This document shows, in pieces, positions 24,450-34,262 of a stretch of DNA of 64,000 nt. The translations under genes and the position numbers were made by a program. Each line of letters opens with the position of its first letter. Within the stretch, counting starts at the first letter, position 1. Where the stretch lies: NCBI RefSeq assembly GCF_003026495.1, contig NZ_PYMA01000017.1, positions 62,001 to 126,000 of the forward strand, in the 5' to 3' direction. This DNA is from Photobacterium sanctipauli. GTDB lineage: Bacteria; Pseudomonadota; Gammaproteobacteria; Enterobacterales; Vibrionaceae. Under the pieces are notes generated by a model. The model saw nothing but the letters and a program-made list of their open reading frames with translations. It was not told where the DNA came from and did no database searches.

Positions 24450-27368
24450 ATGCCATTTGCTTTGGGTCAACGTTGGATCAGTGATACTGAAAGTGATTTG
24501 GGTTTGGGAACCGTTGTGGCAGCCGATGCCAGAACCGTTACCCTGATGTTCTCCGCCTCAGAAGAGAACCGTCTCTATGCCCGAAATGATGCTCCCGTTA
24601 CCCGCGTAATGTTCAATGTCGGTGATGTGGTTGAAAGCCATGAAGGTTGGTCGCTCAAGGTCGAGCGCGTCGACGAAGACGGCGGTGTTTTCACTTATGT
24701 CGGTACCCGTACCGATACCGAAGAAGAAAACGTTGCGCTGCGCGAGATTTTCCTGAGCAACCAGATCCGTTTCAACAAGCCGCAAGACAAGTTGTTCGCA
24801 GGCCAGATCGACCGCATGGATCGCTTTGCCCTGCGTTACCGCGCCCTGAAAAACCAATACGAGCAGCACAAAAGCCCGCTGCGCGGTTTGTGCGGTATGC
24901 GTGCAGGCTTGATCCCCCACCAGCTGTACATCGCCCATGAGGTCGGCCGCCGCTATGCGCCCCGCGTTTTGCTGGCTGATGAAGTTGGCCTGGGTAAGAC
25001 CATCGAAGCTGGCATGATCATCCACCAGCAGGTGCTATCGGGCCGTGCCGAGCGTATCTTGATCTTGGTGCCTGAAACCCTACAGCACCAGTGGCTGGTC
25101 GAGATGATGCGCCGCTTCAACCTTCACTTCTCAATTTTTGACGAGGAACGCTGCGTCGAGGCATTCGCCGACTCTGCCAACCCATTTGATACCGCCCAGT
25201 ACGTACTGTGTTCGCTGGACTTCCTGCGCAAGAGCCGCCGCCGCTTTGAACAAGCACTTGAAGCCGATTGGGATCTGATGGTTGTCGATGAAGCCCACCA
25301 CCTCGAGTGGAGCGAAGACAAGCCGAGCCGCCAGTACCAGGTTGTGGAAGAGCTAGCAGAAAAAACCCCAGGCGTACTGTTGCTGACGGCAACACCTGAG
25401 CAGTTGGGACACGAAAGTCACTTTGCTCGCCTTCGCCTGCTCGATCCAGACCGCTTCTACGACTACGATGCCTTTGTTGAGGAAGAGCGCCAGTACGCAC
25501 CGGTTGCCGATGCGGTTTCACGACTGCTATCTGGAGAAAAACTGGATAACGATGCCAAGAATACCCTGGTCGAACTGCTGCCTGAGCAGGATATCGAACC
25601 GATGCTGCGCATTATCGAATCAAATGATGTCGATACAGAGCAGCAAGAAACCACGCGCCACGAGTTAATTGATAACCTGATGGATCGCCACGGTACCGGC
25701 CGCGTGCTATTCCGCAATACCCGTGCCGCGGTCAAAGGCTTTCCCCAGCGCCACCTCAACATGTACCCATTGGCGCTGCCCGCCCAGTACCAAACCGCCA
25801 TGCGCGTTGCCGGTATGATGGCAGGCAAAATGAGCGAAGAGCAAAAAGCCGTTAAGCTATTGTACCCGGAAGATATCTACCAAGAATTCGAGGGCGACTC
25901 GGCGACCTGGTGGAACTTCGACCCTCGCGTCAACTGGCTGCTGGATATGCTAAAGGCCAACCGCCAGGAAAAAGTACTGGTGATCTGCTCCCGAGCACAA
26001 ACCGCACTGACCCTCGAGCAGGCGCTGCGCGAGCGCGAAGGCATTCGGGCCACCGTGTTCCATGAAGGCATGTCGATTATCGAGCGCGATAAGGCTGCCG
26101 CCTATTTTGCCCAAGAGGAAGATGGCGCCCAGGTGTTGCTTTGTTCAGAAATTGGCTCCGAAGGCCGCAACTTCCAGTTTGCCAACCAGCTGGTGATGTT
26201 CGACCTGCCAAATAACCCTGATCTGCTGGAGCAACGTATTGGCCGCCTTGACCGTATCGGCCAAAAACGTGATATCGAAATCCATGTTCCGCACCTGCAG
26301 GGCACATCGCAAGCCCTACTTGCCCGCTGGTACAACGAAGGCCTGAATGCCTTTGAAGAAACCTGCCCAACCGGCCGCGCCGTCTATGATGCGTTCAGCG
26401 CCGACTTGGTCGCGTTGCTGGCAAGCGACAAACCAGACGGTGAACAGCTTGAACAACTGATCGCCGATAGCGCCGCAATGCACCAGGAACTAAAAGGCAA
26501 GCTGGAACAAGGCCGTGACCGCCTGCTTGAGATCCACTCCAACGGCGGTGACAAGGCCCAGCAGTTGGTCGAAAAAATTGGCAGCAAGGACGGCGATACC
26601 AACCTGGTGACCTTCGCCCTTGGCCTGTTCGACACTATCGGCCTAAACCAAGACGACAAGGGCGAAAATGCCATTGTTGTTACCCCGTCTGAGCATATGA
26701 TGGTGGCAAGCTACCCGGGCCTACCATACGATGGTTGTACTATCACCTTCGAGCGCGATACCGCCCTATCCCGTGAAGATCTACACTTTATCAGCTGGGA
26801 GCACCCAATGATCCAAGGCGGTATCGATCTGCTGCTATCAGAAGGTGTCGGTACCACAGCGGTATCACTATTGAAGAACAAGGCACTACCGGCCGGCACC
26901 TTGCTGCTTGAATTGGTATACGTTGTCGATGCCCAGGCGCCGAAGCAATCGGGCATTGGCCGCTTCCTGCCGAAAACGCCGATCCGGGTCCTGCTGGATG
27001 CCAAAGGTAACAACCTGTCGGCCAATGTGGAGTTTGAAGGCTTCAACCGCCAGCTGAGCCCGGTAAACCGCCACCTTGGCAGTAAATTGGTTAACTCAGT
27101 GCAAAAAGATATCCACGTCCTTATTGAGCACGCTGAAGCGGCGGTTGCCAAAGAACTGGTGTCCGTACGCGAAAACGCGCAAACAGAGATGGAAACCACC
27201 CTGCGTGCCGAGCTTGATCGCCTACAGGCACTGAAGGCGGTCAACCCGAACATCCGTGATGACGAGCTAGTACTGCTGGAGAGCCAAATCACCGAGCTGT
27301 CCGGCTACATTGCCAAGGCGCAGGTTCAGCTGGACTCGCTACGCTTGATTGTCGTTAGCCACGGCTAA
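24450..27368 (+). CDS. rapA: RNA polymerase-associated SNF2-type ATPase RapA (HepA)
   Basis: Swi2/Snf2 translocase that recycles stalled RNA polymerase. 972 residues against 968 in E. coli. The N-terminal Tudor-like domains begin FALGQRWISDTESDLGLGTV. The helicase core holds LLADEVGLGKTIEAGMI (Walker A), DEAHHLEW (motif II), LLLTATPEQLG (motif III), SEIGSEGRNFQFANQLVMFD (motif V) and RIGRLDRIGQ (motif VI). The linker and C-terminal domains are full length. rluA follows after a terminator, as in E. coli. Confidence 0.97.
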   Translation: MPFALGQRWISDTESDLGLGTVVAADARTVTLMFSASEENRLYARNDAPVTRVMFNVGDVVESHEGWSLKVERVDEDGGVFTYVGTRTDTEEENVALREIFLSNQIRFNKPQDKLFAGQIDRMDRFALRYRALKNQYEQHKSPLRGLCGMRAGLIPHQLYIAHEVGRRYAPRVLLADEVGLGKTIEAGMIIHQQVLSGRAERILILVPETLQHQWLVEMMRRFNLHFSIFDEERCVEAFADSANPFDTAQYVLCSLDFLRKSRRRFEQALEADWDLMVVDEAHHLEWSEDKPSRQYQVVEELAEKTPGVLLLTATPEQLGHESHFARLRLLDPDRFYDYDAFVEEERQYAPVADAVSRLLSGEKLDNDAKNTLVELLPEQDIEPMLRIIESNDVDTEQQETTRHELIDNLMDRHGTGRVLFRNTRAAVKGFPQRHLNMYPLALPAQYQTAMRVAGMMAGKMSEEQKAVKLLYPEDIYQEFEGDSATWWNFDPRVNWLLDMLKANRQEKVLVICSRAQTALTLEQALREREGIRATVFHEGMSIIERDKAAAYFAQEEDGAQVLLCSEIGSEGRNFQFANQLVMFDLPNNPDLLEQRIGRLDRIGQKRDIEIHVPHLQGTSQALLARWYNEGLNAFEETCPTGRAVYDAFSADLVALLASDKPDGEQLEQLIADSAAMHQELKGKLEQGRDRLLEIHSNGGDKAQQLVEKIGSKDGDTNLVTFALGLFDTIGLNQDDKGENAIVVTPSEHMMVASYPGLPYDGCTITFERDTALSREDLHFISWEHPMIQGGIDLLLSEGVGTTAVSLLKNKALPAGTLLLELVYVVDAQAPKQSGIGRFLPKTPIRVLLDAKGNNLSANVEFEGFNRQLSPVNRHLGSKLVNSVQKDIHVLIEHAEAAVAKELVSVRENAQTEMETTLRAELDRLQALKAVNPNIRDDELVLLESQITELSGYIAKAQVQLDSLRLIVVSHG

Positions 27369-27430
27369 GGTGGAAGCAAGCTAGGCTGCCTGCCTTGCTC
27401 ATACATACCTTGCCTATGCCTTGAAGAGCT

Positions 27431-27457
27431 AGCCGCCACATTCGTGGCGGCTTTTTT
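27431..27457 (+). terminator. Terminator of rapA
   Basis: AGCCGCCAC (27431-27439), loop ATTC, GTGGCGGCT (27444-27452), then T-run. Confidence 0.93.
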
Positions 27458-27546
27458 ATCCGTCAACCTAGCTGACTGGCAAATTAGAGCCCATACACTG
27501 GCTGTGCTATTATCGCTCCCTTCGCAAAGACATGATCAGGCCAGCA

Positions 27547-28266
27547 ATGAAACCCTTGCCCGTTTTAGACTACCATCCCCCAACCGAACCATGGCTAGAT
27601 ATCCTTTATCTCGATGACGATATCATTGCCATCAACAAACCCTCGGGCTTGCTTTCCAACCCAGGCCGTGATCCTATCCACTATGACAGTGTGTATAGCC
27701 GGGTGATCCGCGATTACCCCGAAGCCCAACTGGTACACCGCCTTGATATGGCAACCTCAGGATTAATGATCCTTGCCTTGCACAAGGACGCCGAGCGCCA
27801 CCTGAAAATCCAATTTCAGGACCGGAAAACCGAAAAAGTCTATTACGCCAGAGCCATGGGGGTTCCCGCGCAGCCAAGCGGCACCATCGATCTCCCCCTG
27901 ATCTGTGACTGGCCCAACCGACCAAAACAAAAAGTCTGCCATGAACATGGCAAACCCTCGGTCACCCATTACCAATATCTTAGCCATGATGACAACACCA
28001 GCCTGATTCGGCTTCGCCCGGTCACCGGACGCTCCCACCAGCTTCGGGTGCATTTGCTGGCGCTGGGCCACCCCATCCTCGGCGATCGTTTCTATGCCGA
28101 CGACCAAGGCAGGGCAATGGCCGAGCGGTTGCAACTCCATGCGGCAGAGTTGTCATTCTTTCACCCCAGTACAGATGCTCCCATGCACCTGTTCGCACCT
28201 TGCGAGTTCTACCCCGATGCACCGTGCAACTCGTTAGCCGATGAGCAGTGCCATTGGCAAAAATAA
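27547..28266 (+). CDS. rluA: 23S rRNA/tRNA pseudouridine synthase RluA
   Basis: Isomerises U746 of 23S rRNA and U32 of several tRNAs. About 239 residues. The catalytic motif HRLDMATSGLMI contains the active-site Asp, and the conserved tail PVTGRSHQLRVHLLALGHPILGDRFYA is complete. I chose the second ATG (MKPLPVLDYHPP) because AGG lies 6 bases before it; ATG at 27532 would add five residues. The rapA-rluA order matches E. coli. Confidence 0.94.
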   Translation: MKPLPVLDYHPPTEPWLDILYLDDDIIAINKPSGLLSNPGRDPIHYDSVYSRVIRDYPEAQLVHRLDMATSGLMILALHKDAERHLKIQFQDRKTEKVYYARAMGVPAQPSGTIDLPLICDWPNRPKQKVCHEHGKPSVTHYQYLSHDDNTSLIRLRPVTGRSHQLRVHLLALGHPILGDRFYADDQGRAMAERLQLHAAELSFFHPSTDAPMHLFAPCEFYPDAPCNSLADEQCHWQK

Positions 28267-28369
28267 CGAAAGAAAGCTAACCGCTTCAAAAAATCCTATC
28301 CCGCATATTGTGGCTGGGTATCGTTCTAAGGTTTACTAGATCTCACCTTCAGATACCCAGAATAAAACC

Positions 28370-29350
28370 ATGCCAGCACATACGCCCAATGCCGAACCCC
28401 AAACCATCGTCTTTCTCGATCGCGACACGATCCCGAGCCATATCCAGATCGCCAAGCCCAATTTTGAGCACCAATGGACCGAATACCCAACCACCGACAT
28501 AAGCCAAGTTGTTGAACGCCTAGCTGATGCCACTATTGCCATCACCAACAAGGTCGTGCTGGATGCCACAATCTTGCGTCAGCTGCCTCTGCTGAAAATG
28601 GTCGCCATTTCAGCCACCGGCACCAACAATGTCGACCTCGACTACTGCCGCCAACACGGTATCGTTGTCAGCAATATTCAAGGGTATGCGGTAGACTCCG
28701 TCCCCGAGCATGCCATTGCCATGATGTTTGCCCTGCGCCGCAACCTGATGGGCTACCATCAAGACATTCGCAATGGCGTATGGCAAGAAAGCGGCCAATT
28801 CTGCTTCTTCACCCATCCCATTGGCGATATCCAGGGCGCAACCCTAGGGATCATCGGCAGTGGTGGGCTGGGCCAGGCCATGGCTAACCTAGGAAGGGCA
28901 CTTGGCATGTCGGTGATGTTTGCAGAGCGCAAAGGGGCGACAGCCTACCGAGACGGCTACCACCGCTTTGAAGACGTGCTGGCACAGGCTGATGTGGTTA
29001 GCCTGCACTGTCCCCTAAGTGAACACACAGCCAACCTCATTGCCGAGCCGGAACTCGCCTTAATGAAAAGCAGCGCCCTGCTCATCAATACCGCCCGCGG
29101 GGGCTTGGTTGAAGAACAAGCCTTGGTCGATGCCCTGAAGGCAGGTTCGATTGGCGGCGCGGGTGTAGATGTGTTTACTGAAGAGCCAGCCCCTGCTCAC
29201 AACCCGCTCATTGCCAATGCCTATTTACCCAACCTATTGCTGACCCCGCATGTCGCATGGGGATCCGATAGCGCAATCCAGGGGCTGGCCGATCGGCTGA
29301 TAGACAACATCAACGCCTATGCGGCAGGAACACCCAAAAACCAAGTTTAG
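28370..29350 (+). CDS. D-2-hydroxyacid dehydrogenase (glycerate dehydrogenase-like)
   Basis: NAD(P)-dependent D-isomer-specific dehydrogenase, 326 residues. The Rossmann motif is GIIGSGGLG (roughly 158-166). Catalytic residues are visible as Arg in NTARGGLVEE, Glu in DVFTEEP and His in LTPHVAW. The split substrate domain begins TIVFLDRDTIPSHI. Similarity is to HprA-type glycerate/hydroxypyruvate enzymes, but substrate cannot be assigned from sequence alone. The ribosome site is weak; no closer start exists. It ends at a bidirectional terminator opposite djlA. Confidence 0.87.
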   Translation: MPAHTPNAEPQTIVFLDRDTIPSHIQIAKPNFEHQWTEYPTTDISQVVERLADATIAITNKVVLDATILRQLPLLKMVAISATGTNNVDLDYCRQHGIVVSNIQGYAVDSVPEHAIAMMFALRRNLMGYHQDIRNGVWQESGQFCFFTHPIGDIQGATLGIIGSGGLGQAMANLGRALGMSVMFAERKGATAYRDGYHRFEDVLAQADVVSLHCPLSEHTANLIAEPELALMKSSALLINTARGGLVEEQALVDALKAGSIGGAGVDVFTEEPAPAHNPLIANAYLPNLLLTPHVAWGSDSAIQGLADRLIDNINAYAAGTPKNQV

Positions 29351-29398
29351 CCGCTAGCCCCAGACGATAACCAAGCTCAACAACCAAACGTCAAACAT

Positions 29399-29430
29399 GA
29401 AAAAGGCGAAATCATCGATTTCGCCTTTTC
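29399..29430. terminator. Bidirectional terminator, dehydrogenase/djlA
   Basis: AAAAGGCGAAATC (29401-29413), loop ATC, GATTTCGCCTTTT (29417-29429). The perfect 13-bp stem has A-tract and T-tract flanks and serves both convergent genes. Confidence 0.92.
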
Positions 29431-29508
29431 GCTCTATCTTCCAAACCGCCCTATTCATCAAGCCGGCTCTATCCATCAAGCTACTATCAACCCTAGCATC
29501 GCTCGGCC

Positions 29509-30351
29509 TTATTTAAACCCTTTTTCCTTGCGGATCAGATCATAGGCTGCCTGCAGCTCTTGGGTCTTTTGCTTGGCCAGCTCCATCATCTCGGGAGGCA
29601 AGCCCTTGGCTGCTAACTTATCGGGATGGTGCTCATTCATTTGCTTACGGTAGGCGCGCTTAAGTTCTTGCGCCGAAGCAGACTCCTTTACCCCGAGCAA
29701 CTCATAGGCATCCGCCAGCTGATCACGGGTAGGCGCCTGTTGGAACCCGCCCTGCTGCTGGTACTGCTGGTTAAAGCCGCCCTGTTGGAAACGAAAGGCT
29801 GCTTCTTGCATATGCAGACGCTGCTCTAGCTGGCGCTCCGAGAAACCCAAAGCTCGGGCTATCACATGCAACAGCTGCCTTTCGCTAGGGTGCAGGCTGC
29901 CATCGGCGAATGCCGCTTGAATTTGCAACTCCAGAAAGAACTGCAACAAGTCGGCCCGGCCAGCACTGCTAACCCGTACCTTCCCCAGCACCTCTTGCAA
30001 CGGGAAACCCTCTTCCTTGCCATCACGGAAGGCATTTTGTGCCTGGCGGCGAGACTCGCCTTGCAAGCCCATGCGATCCATGTAGGTGCTGGCGACCCGG
30101 ATTTCTTCTTCTGTCACCCGGCCTTTGGCTTTTGCCACATGTCCCATCACGGCAAATGCCGCATGAAAAAAAGCCGCTTGGTTCTCTTCCGATCTCTGTC
30201 CACCAGAAAAGCCGCCAAATCCGCCACCATAATAAATTTTTGCGCGTGCTTTATCGAACTTATGCCCCAAAAAGAGACCTAATAACAAACCAAATGGTCC
30301 ACCAAGGAGGAAACCAAAAAATGCCCCTAAGATTTTGCCCCAAACCTGCAT
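29509..30351 (-). CDS. djlA: Co-chaperone DjlA (membrane J-domain protein)
   Basis: Membrane-anchored DnaJ-like partner of DnaK. 280 residues: one N-terminal glycine-zipper-like membrane helix (GAFFGFLLGGPFGLLLGLFLG), a central TerB-like domain, a Gln/Gly-rich linker (FQQGGFNQQYQQQGGFQQ), and a C-terminal J domain with the HPD motif (NEHHPDKL). Divergent from lptD, the conserved gammaproteobacterial arrangement; in E. coli it acts in outer-membrane stress and capsule signalling. Confidence 0.95.
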   Translation of the reverse strand: MQVWGKILGAFFGFLLGGPFGLLLGLFLGHKFDKARAKIYYGGGFGGFSGGQRSEENQAAFFHAAFAVMGHVAKAKGRVTEEEIRVASTYMDRMGLQGESRRQAQNAFRDGKEEGFPLQEVLGKVRVSSAGRADLLQFFLELQIQAAFADGSLHPSERQLLHVIARALGFSERQLEQRLHMQEAAFRFQQGGFNQQYQQQGGFQQAPTRDQLADAYELLGVKESASAQELKRAYRKQMNEHHPDKLAAKGLPPEMMELAKQKTQELQAAYDLIRKEKGFK

Positions 30352-30541
30352 TCGCTACTCTCTGGTAATTTGCTAAATTTAGAAATATTTATACTGCGTG
30401 AAACCCGATACAATAAAGCCAAAAGATGCCGTCGGGTAGAATTTGCATTATGATAGCTGGCATTTATCGGGAATGCTTGTGAAAACCCGGTCAGCTATAA
30501 CAAATGCGCTAAAAAAAATTAATACAGGAATGTTTATTTAG

Positions 30542-32893
30542 ATGTCATCCACTTCTCGCAGCTTATTGGCAACCATGATCAGCCTCGCGCTATTCGGCCC
30601 GGCAATGGCCTATGCAGCACCTGCATCCGATAAAGCGACTCAAGACGATTCTACGGTCAGTGATGACACTGATGAACTCGCGATGGTTCGCGGCGTTTGT
30701 ATTGCCCCACAAGACCGGCCGGTAGACCCAAACAACGAGCCGATTCATGTCACCGCCGATCATGCTGAAGCCAGAACAAACCAGAAAGTGACCTATTCTG
30801 GTGATGTGGTGCTACAGCAAGGCAACCGAACCGTGGCGGCAGATACCGCGACCCTGCGCCAACCGGAAAATATCGTCACGGCTGAAGGCAATGTCTATTT
30901 CCACGACGGCTCCATTGAGGTGTACTCCGATCGCGTCCAAAGCAACCTGGATACCGACGATGCCGAGATGAACAACGCGGTCTATAACATGACCTGTGAA
31001 GCAGGCCGCGGCGAGGCAGAAAGAGTCACCAAGAATGGTCTTTCTTACTACCGCCTCAAGAACGGTACTTATACGACCTGTCCGCCGGGCGATAAAAGCT
31101 GGCAGTTCTCGGCCACCAGCATTGAGCGGGAAAACGACTCGCCGTTCGCCGATATGTACAATGCCCGCTTTGAAGTGGCAAACGTACCGGTTTTCTACAT
31201 GCCCTACCTGCGCGTGCCTGTCGGAAAAGAGCGCTTGACCGGTTTCCTATACCCAACGGCAAGCTTTGGCTCCCGTGACGGTTTCGAACTGGAAACACCG
31301 TTCTACTGGAATATCGCGCCCAACTACGACATGACCATCACACCGAAGTACATGAGCAACCGTGGCCTTCAGCTAAATTCCAAATTCCGTTACTTGACCG
31401 ACCTTGGCAGCGGTAGCCTAGAAGGCGAATACTTGGGTAACGACAAGGCGGCCGACGATGACGAAACTCGCTGGGCGTTTAACTGGTCGCACCGTGGTAC
31501 TTACCAAGGCCACTGGCTGTTTGAAATTGACTACAGCAAGGTAAGCGATCCTACCTACTTCTCGGATGTCAGCTCCAGCATCGGTGAGCGTGAAGACAAC
31601 AACCTGCTCCAAACCGGAGAGGTGTCTTACCGCGATCTCAATTGGAACTCCACCCTAAGGGTACGTAGCTTCCAGCCGCTAACACTCGGCGTCTCCTCCA
31701 ACTACCGCCTGATGCCGCAGCTGGAGTTTAACTATTATCAAGATGACATGCCCTACGGCCTTGATTTTAGTATGAATAGCCATATCAGCCGGTTTGAAAA
31801 CGATGATCCGGAGAAACCATCGGCTGATCGTGTCCACTTCGAGCCAACCCTAACACTGCCTTATGCGACGCCATGGTGGTCGGTAACGTCCGAAGCCAAG
31901 CTGATGTATACCTACTACAACCAAGACTTTGACTCAGGAGTGAGCGGACTTGAGGATCTAGAAGAAACGGCGTCACGCACCGTACCAAGTATCCGTATCC
32001 ACAGCGGCCTTTACCTTGAGCGCGACACGAGCCTTTGGGGCGAACATTACACCCAAAGCCTTGAGCCTCAAGTTCAGTACCTGTACGTAAAAGATGTCTA
32101 CCAACAAGATATCTTTGATGCGTACGATACCACCTTGATGCAAACTGACTTTTACGGTTTGTTCCGCGATAAGCGCTACTCAAGCGTCGATAGGATTGCA
32201 GCAGCCAACCAGTTTACCGTCGGTGCGACCACCCGCTATTTCGACAGTGATTTTGTTGAGCGCTTCAACTTGTCATTCGGTCAGATATTCTACATCAACG
32301 AATCGGGCCGAAACCTCGAAAGCAATGACGAGGCGACACCGAACTATTCGGCATCGGCTTTTGAAACCGACTTCAACTATGATGGCTGGCTGTTCTTCCA
32401 CGGCGGCCTGCAATACGACGCCAGCAAGAAAGACCTGCAGTTTGCCAACGGTGCTATCGAGTACCGCGAAGGGGGGTTATTCAGCCAAATTAACTACCGT
32501 TATGTATCCAAAGAGTACCTGGAAGAAAGCCTGCCGGATAATGACCGCCTTGATGATTACACAGAGGAAGGCATCTCCCAGCTTGGTTTCTCCACCGGAT
32601 TCCCGGTCTACGATGGCGTGACACTGCGCGGTGATTATTACCACGACCTAACCGAGAACCAGATGCTGGAAGGGCAAATCAGCCTGAACTTCCGTACTGC
32701 ATGTTGGATGATCAGCCTTGGCTATAACGAATACCTCAAAACCCGAGGCAGCGTCTCAAGCAGCCCAGCGGAATACGAGCAAAACTTCAGCATCTCATTT
32801 AGCCTGCTTGGCTTAGCCGGGGTGCCTGCTATCGGCTCGGTATCAGATGGCAACTCGATCAAATACGGTCGACCATTTTACCTAAACAACTAA
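30542..32893 (+). CDS. lptD: LPS assembly outer-membrane protein LptD
   Basis: Beta-barrel translocon that with LptE inserts lipopolysaccharide into the outer leaflet. 783 residues: signal peptide (MSSTSRSLLATMISLALFGPAMAYA), an OstA-like N-terminal domain (DHAEARTNQKVTYSGDVVLQQGN) and a 26-strand barrel ending in aromatic-rich strands. Cysteines are at 53, 152, 180 and 721 only. E. coli LptD has an adjacent Cys pair at 724-725; here that site reads TACW, so one is alanine. The ribosome site (AGGA) is rather far from the ATG. Leads the lptD-surA-pdxA-rsmA-apaGH cluster. Confidence 0.95.
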   Translation: MSSTSRSLLATMISLALFGPAMAYAAPASDKATQDDSTVSDDTDELAMVRGVCIAPQDRPVDPNNEPIHVTADHAEARTNQKVTYSGDVVLQQGNRTVAADTATLRQPENIVTAEGNVYFHDGSIEVYSDRVQSNLDTDDAEMNNAVYNMTCEAGRGEAERVTKNGLSYYRLKNGTYTTCPPGDKSWQFSATSIERENDSPFADMYNARFEVANVPVFYMPYLRVPVGKERLTGFLYPTASFGSRDGFELETPFYWNIAPNYDMTITPKYMSNRGLQLNSKFRYLTDLGSGSLEGEYLGNDKAADDDETRWAFNWSHRGTYQGHWLFEIDYSKVSDPTYFSDVSSSIGEREDNNLLQTGEVSYRDLNWNSTLRVRSFQPLTLGVSSNYRLMPQLEFNYYQDDMPYGLDFSMNSHISRFENDDPEKPSADRVHFEPTLTLPYATPWWSVTSEAKLMYTYYNQDFDSGVSGLEDLEETASRTVPSIRIHSGLYLERDTSLWGEHYTQSLEPQVQYLYVKDVYQQDIFDAYDTTLMQTDFYGLFRDKRYSSVDRIAAANQFTVGATTRYFDSDFVERFNLSFGQIFYINESGRNLESNDEATPNYSASAFETDFNYDGWLFFHGGLQYDASKKDLQFANGAIEYREGGLFSQINYRYVSKEYLEESLPDNDRLDDYTEEGISQLGFSTGFPVYDGVTLRGDYYHDLTENQMLEGQISLNFRTACWMISLGYNEYLKTRGSVSSSPAEYEQNFSISFSLLGLAGVPAIGSVSDGNSIKYGRPFYLNN

Positions 32894-32957
32894 TGTGGCA
32901 GGCGGCCTTTCGCCTGCACCTGATTTACTGCGCCCTGGCGCTATATGGAATAAAGAT

Positions 32958-34262
32958 ATGAAAAATTGGAAGTCTGGCCTGTTAGGCATGGCTCTCTGGG
33001 GCTTGGCAGCTGGAAGCATTGCCGCCCCGCAAGAATTGGATCGTGTTGTCACCATCGTGAACGAAAGCGTGATCCTGCAAAGTGACGTTGATGCCATGCT
33101 CAAAACGGTTCGCATGAACGCAGCCGGCCAAAACCAGCCATTGCCGCCGGATGATGTGCTCGCTGAGCAAGTAATGGAAAAACTGATCATCGAAACGTTG
33201 CAGATCCAGCAAGCTGAACAGTTTGGTATCCGTATCGACGATAACCGCCTGGATCAAGCGATTGCCCAGATGGCGGCAGAGCGCCAGATCACCGTTGCCG
33301 ACATGCAGCAGGAGCTGGCACAGTATGGTATCAGCTTCCCGATGTTCCGTGAGCAGATGCGCCGCGACATTACCGCCAGTGAAGCCCGCACCATTCAGGT
33401 TCGCCGTCGTATCAATATTCTTCCTCAGGAAGTGGAGTTGCTTGCCGGCCAGCTGAGCCAGCAAGAGCAGCAAGGTGTAAGATATAATATCAGCCATATC
33501 CAGCTTCGCGTGGAAGAAGGCGCCAATGCCCTAGAGCGTGAAGAAGTGGCCAAGCAAGCCCAGCAGCTTATCAAAGAATTGGAAAGTGGGGCTGATTTTG
33601 CCAACTTGGCCTACAGCTATTCGAAAGGCCCTAAAGCACTGCAAGGCGGTGAATGGGGTTGGATGCGCAAGGAAGAGATGCCAACCATTTTCGCTGACCA
33701 GATCAGCTCTCAAGGCTCGGGGGCGATCATTGGTCCATTCCGCAGCGGCGTGGGTTACCACATCCTAAAAGTCAACCAAGTCGAAGGCTTGGAAACTGTC
33801 TCTGTTACCGAGGTGAATGCCCGCCATATCTTGGTGAAAACGTCAGTTATCTTGAGTGACGAGGGTGCGCAAAGCCAGCTAATGGAAGCTCGCCGCGCCA
33901 TCATGGCTGGCGAACGCAGCTTTGCCGATGCCGCGCAGGCCCTCAGTGCCGACCCTGGCTCGGCAGCCAATGGTGGTGAGCTGGGCTGGCAAACACCGGA
34001 CCTTTATGTACCAGAGTTCAAAGACAAGGTGGAAACACTGCCAGCGGGTATGATCAGCGAACCGTTTAAGACTGTTCATGGCTGGCATATCGTGGAAGTA
34101 CTAGAGCGCCGCGATGTCGACCGTACCGATGCCGCCGTCAAGAACCGTGCATACCGTATTCTATTTAGCCGTAAATTCAACGAAGAAGCCCAGGCCTGGC
34201 TGCAAGAGCTACGTGCGGGTGCATTTATTGAACAACCGGAAGGTACCAATGACCAAGGTTAA
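32958..34262 (+). CDS. surA: Periplasmic chaperone/peptidyl-prolyl isomerase SurA
   Basis: Main periplasmic chaperone for outer-membrane proteins. Start chosen at MKNWKSGLLGMALWGLAAG (signal peptide, GGA upstream), giving 434 residues against 428 in E. coli; the longer frame back to 32895 has no use. The N-terminal SurA domain is followed by two parvulin domains (HIQLRVEEGA ... GGEWGWMRKEEMP and HILVKTSVIL ... GGELGWQTPDLYVPEF). Its stop overlaps the pdxA start by 14 bases. Confidence 0.96.
   Translation: MKNWKSGLLGMALWGLAAGSIAAPQELDRVVTIVNESVILQSDVDAMLKTVRMNAAGQNQPLPPDDVLAEQVMEKLIIETLQIQQAEQFGIRIDDNRLDQAIAQMAAERQITVADMQQELAQYGISFPMFREQMRRDITASEARTIQVRRRINILPQEVELLAGQLSQQEQQGVRYNISHIQLRVEEGANALEREEVAKQAQQLIKELESGADFANLAYSYSKGPKALQGGEWGWMRKEEMPTIFADQISSQGSGAIIGPFRSGVGYHILKVNQVEGLETVSVTEVNARHILVKTSVILSDEGAQSQLMEARRAIMAGERSFADAAQALSADPGSAANGGELGWQTPDLYVPEFKDKVETLPAGMISEPFKTVHGWHIVEVLERRDVDRTDAAVKNRAYRILFSRKFNEEAQAWLQELRAGAFIEQPEGTNDQG

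Noticed and set aside
26711..27292. 193-codon open frame antisense to rapA
   Set aside because: Ser/Arg-rich shadow of a conserved gene with no ribosome site.
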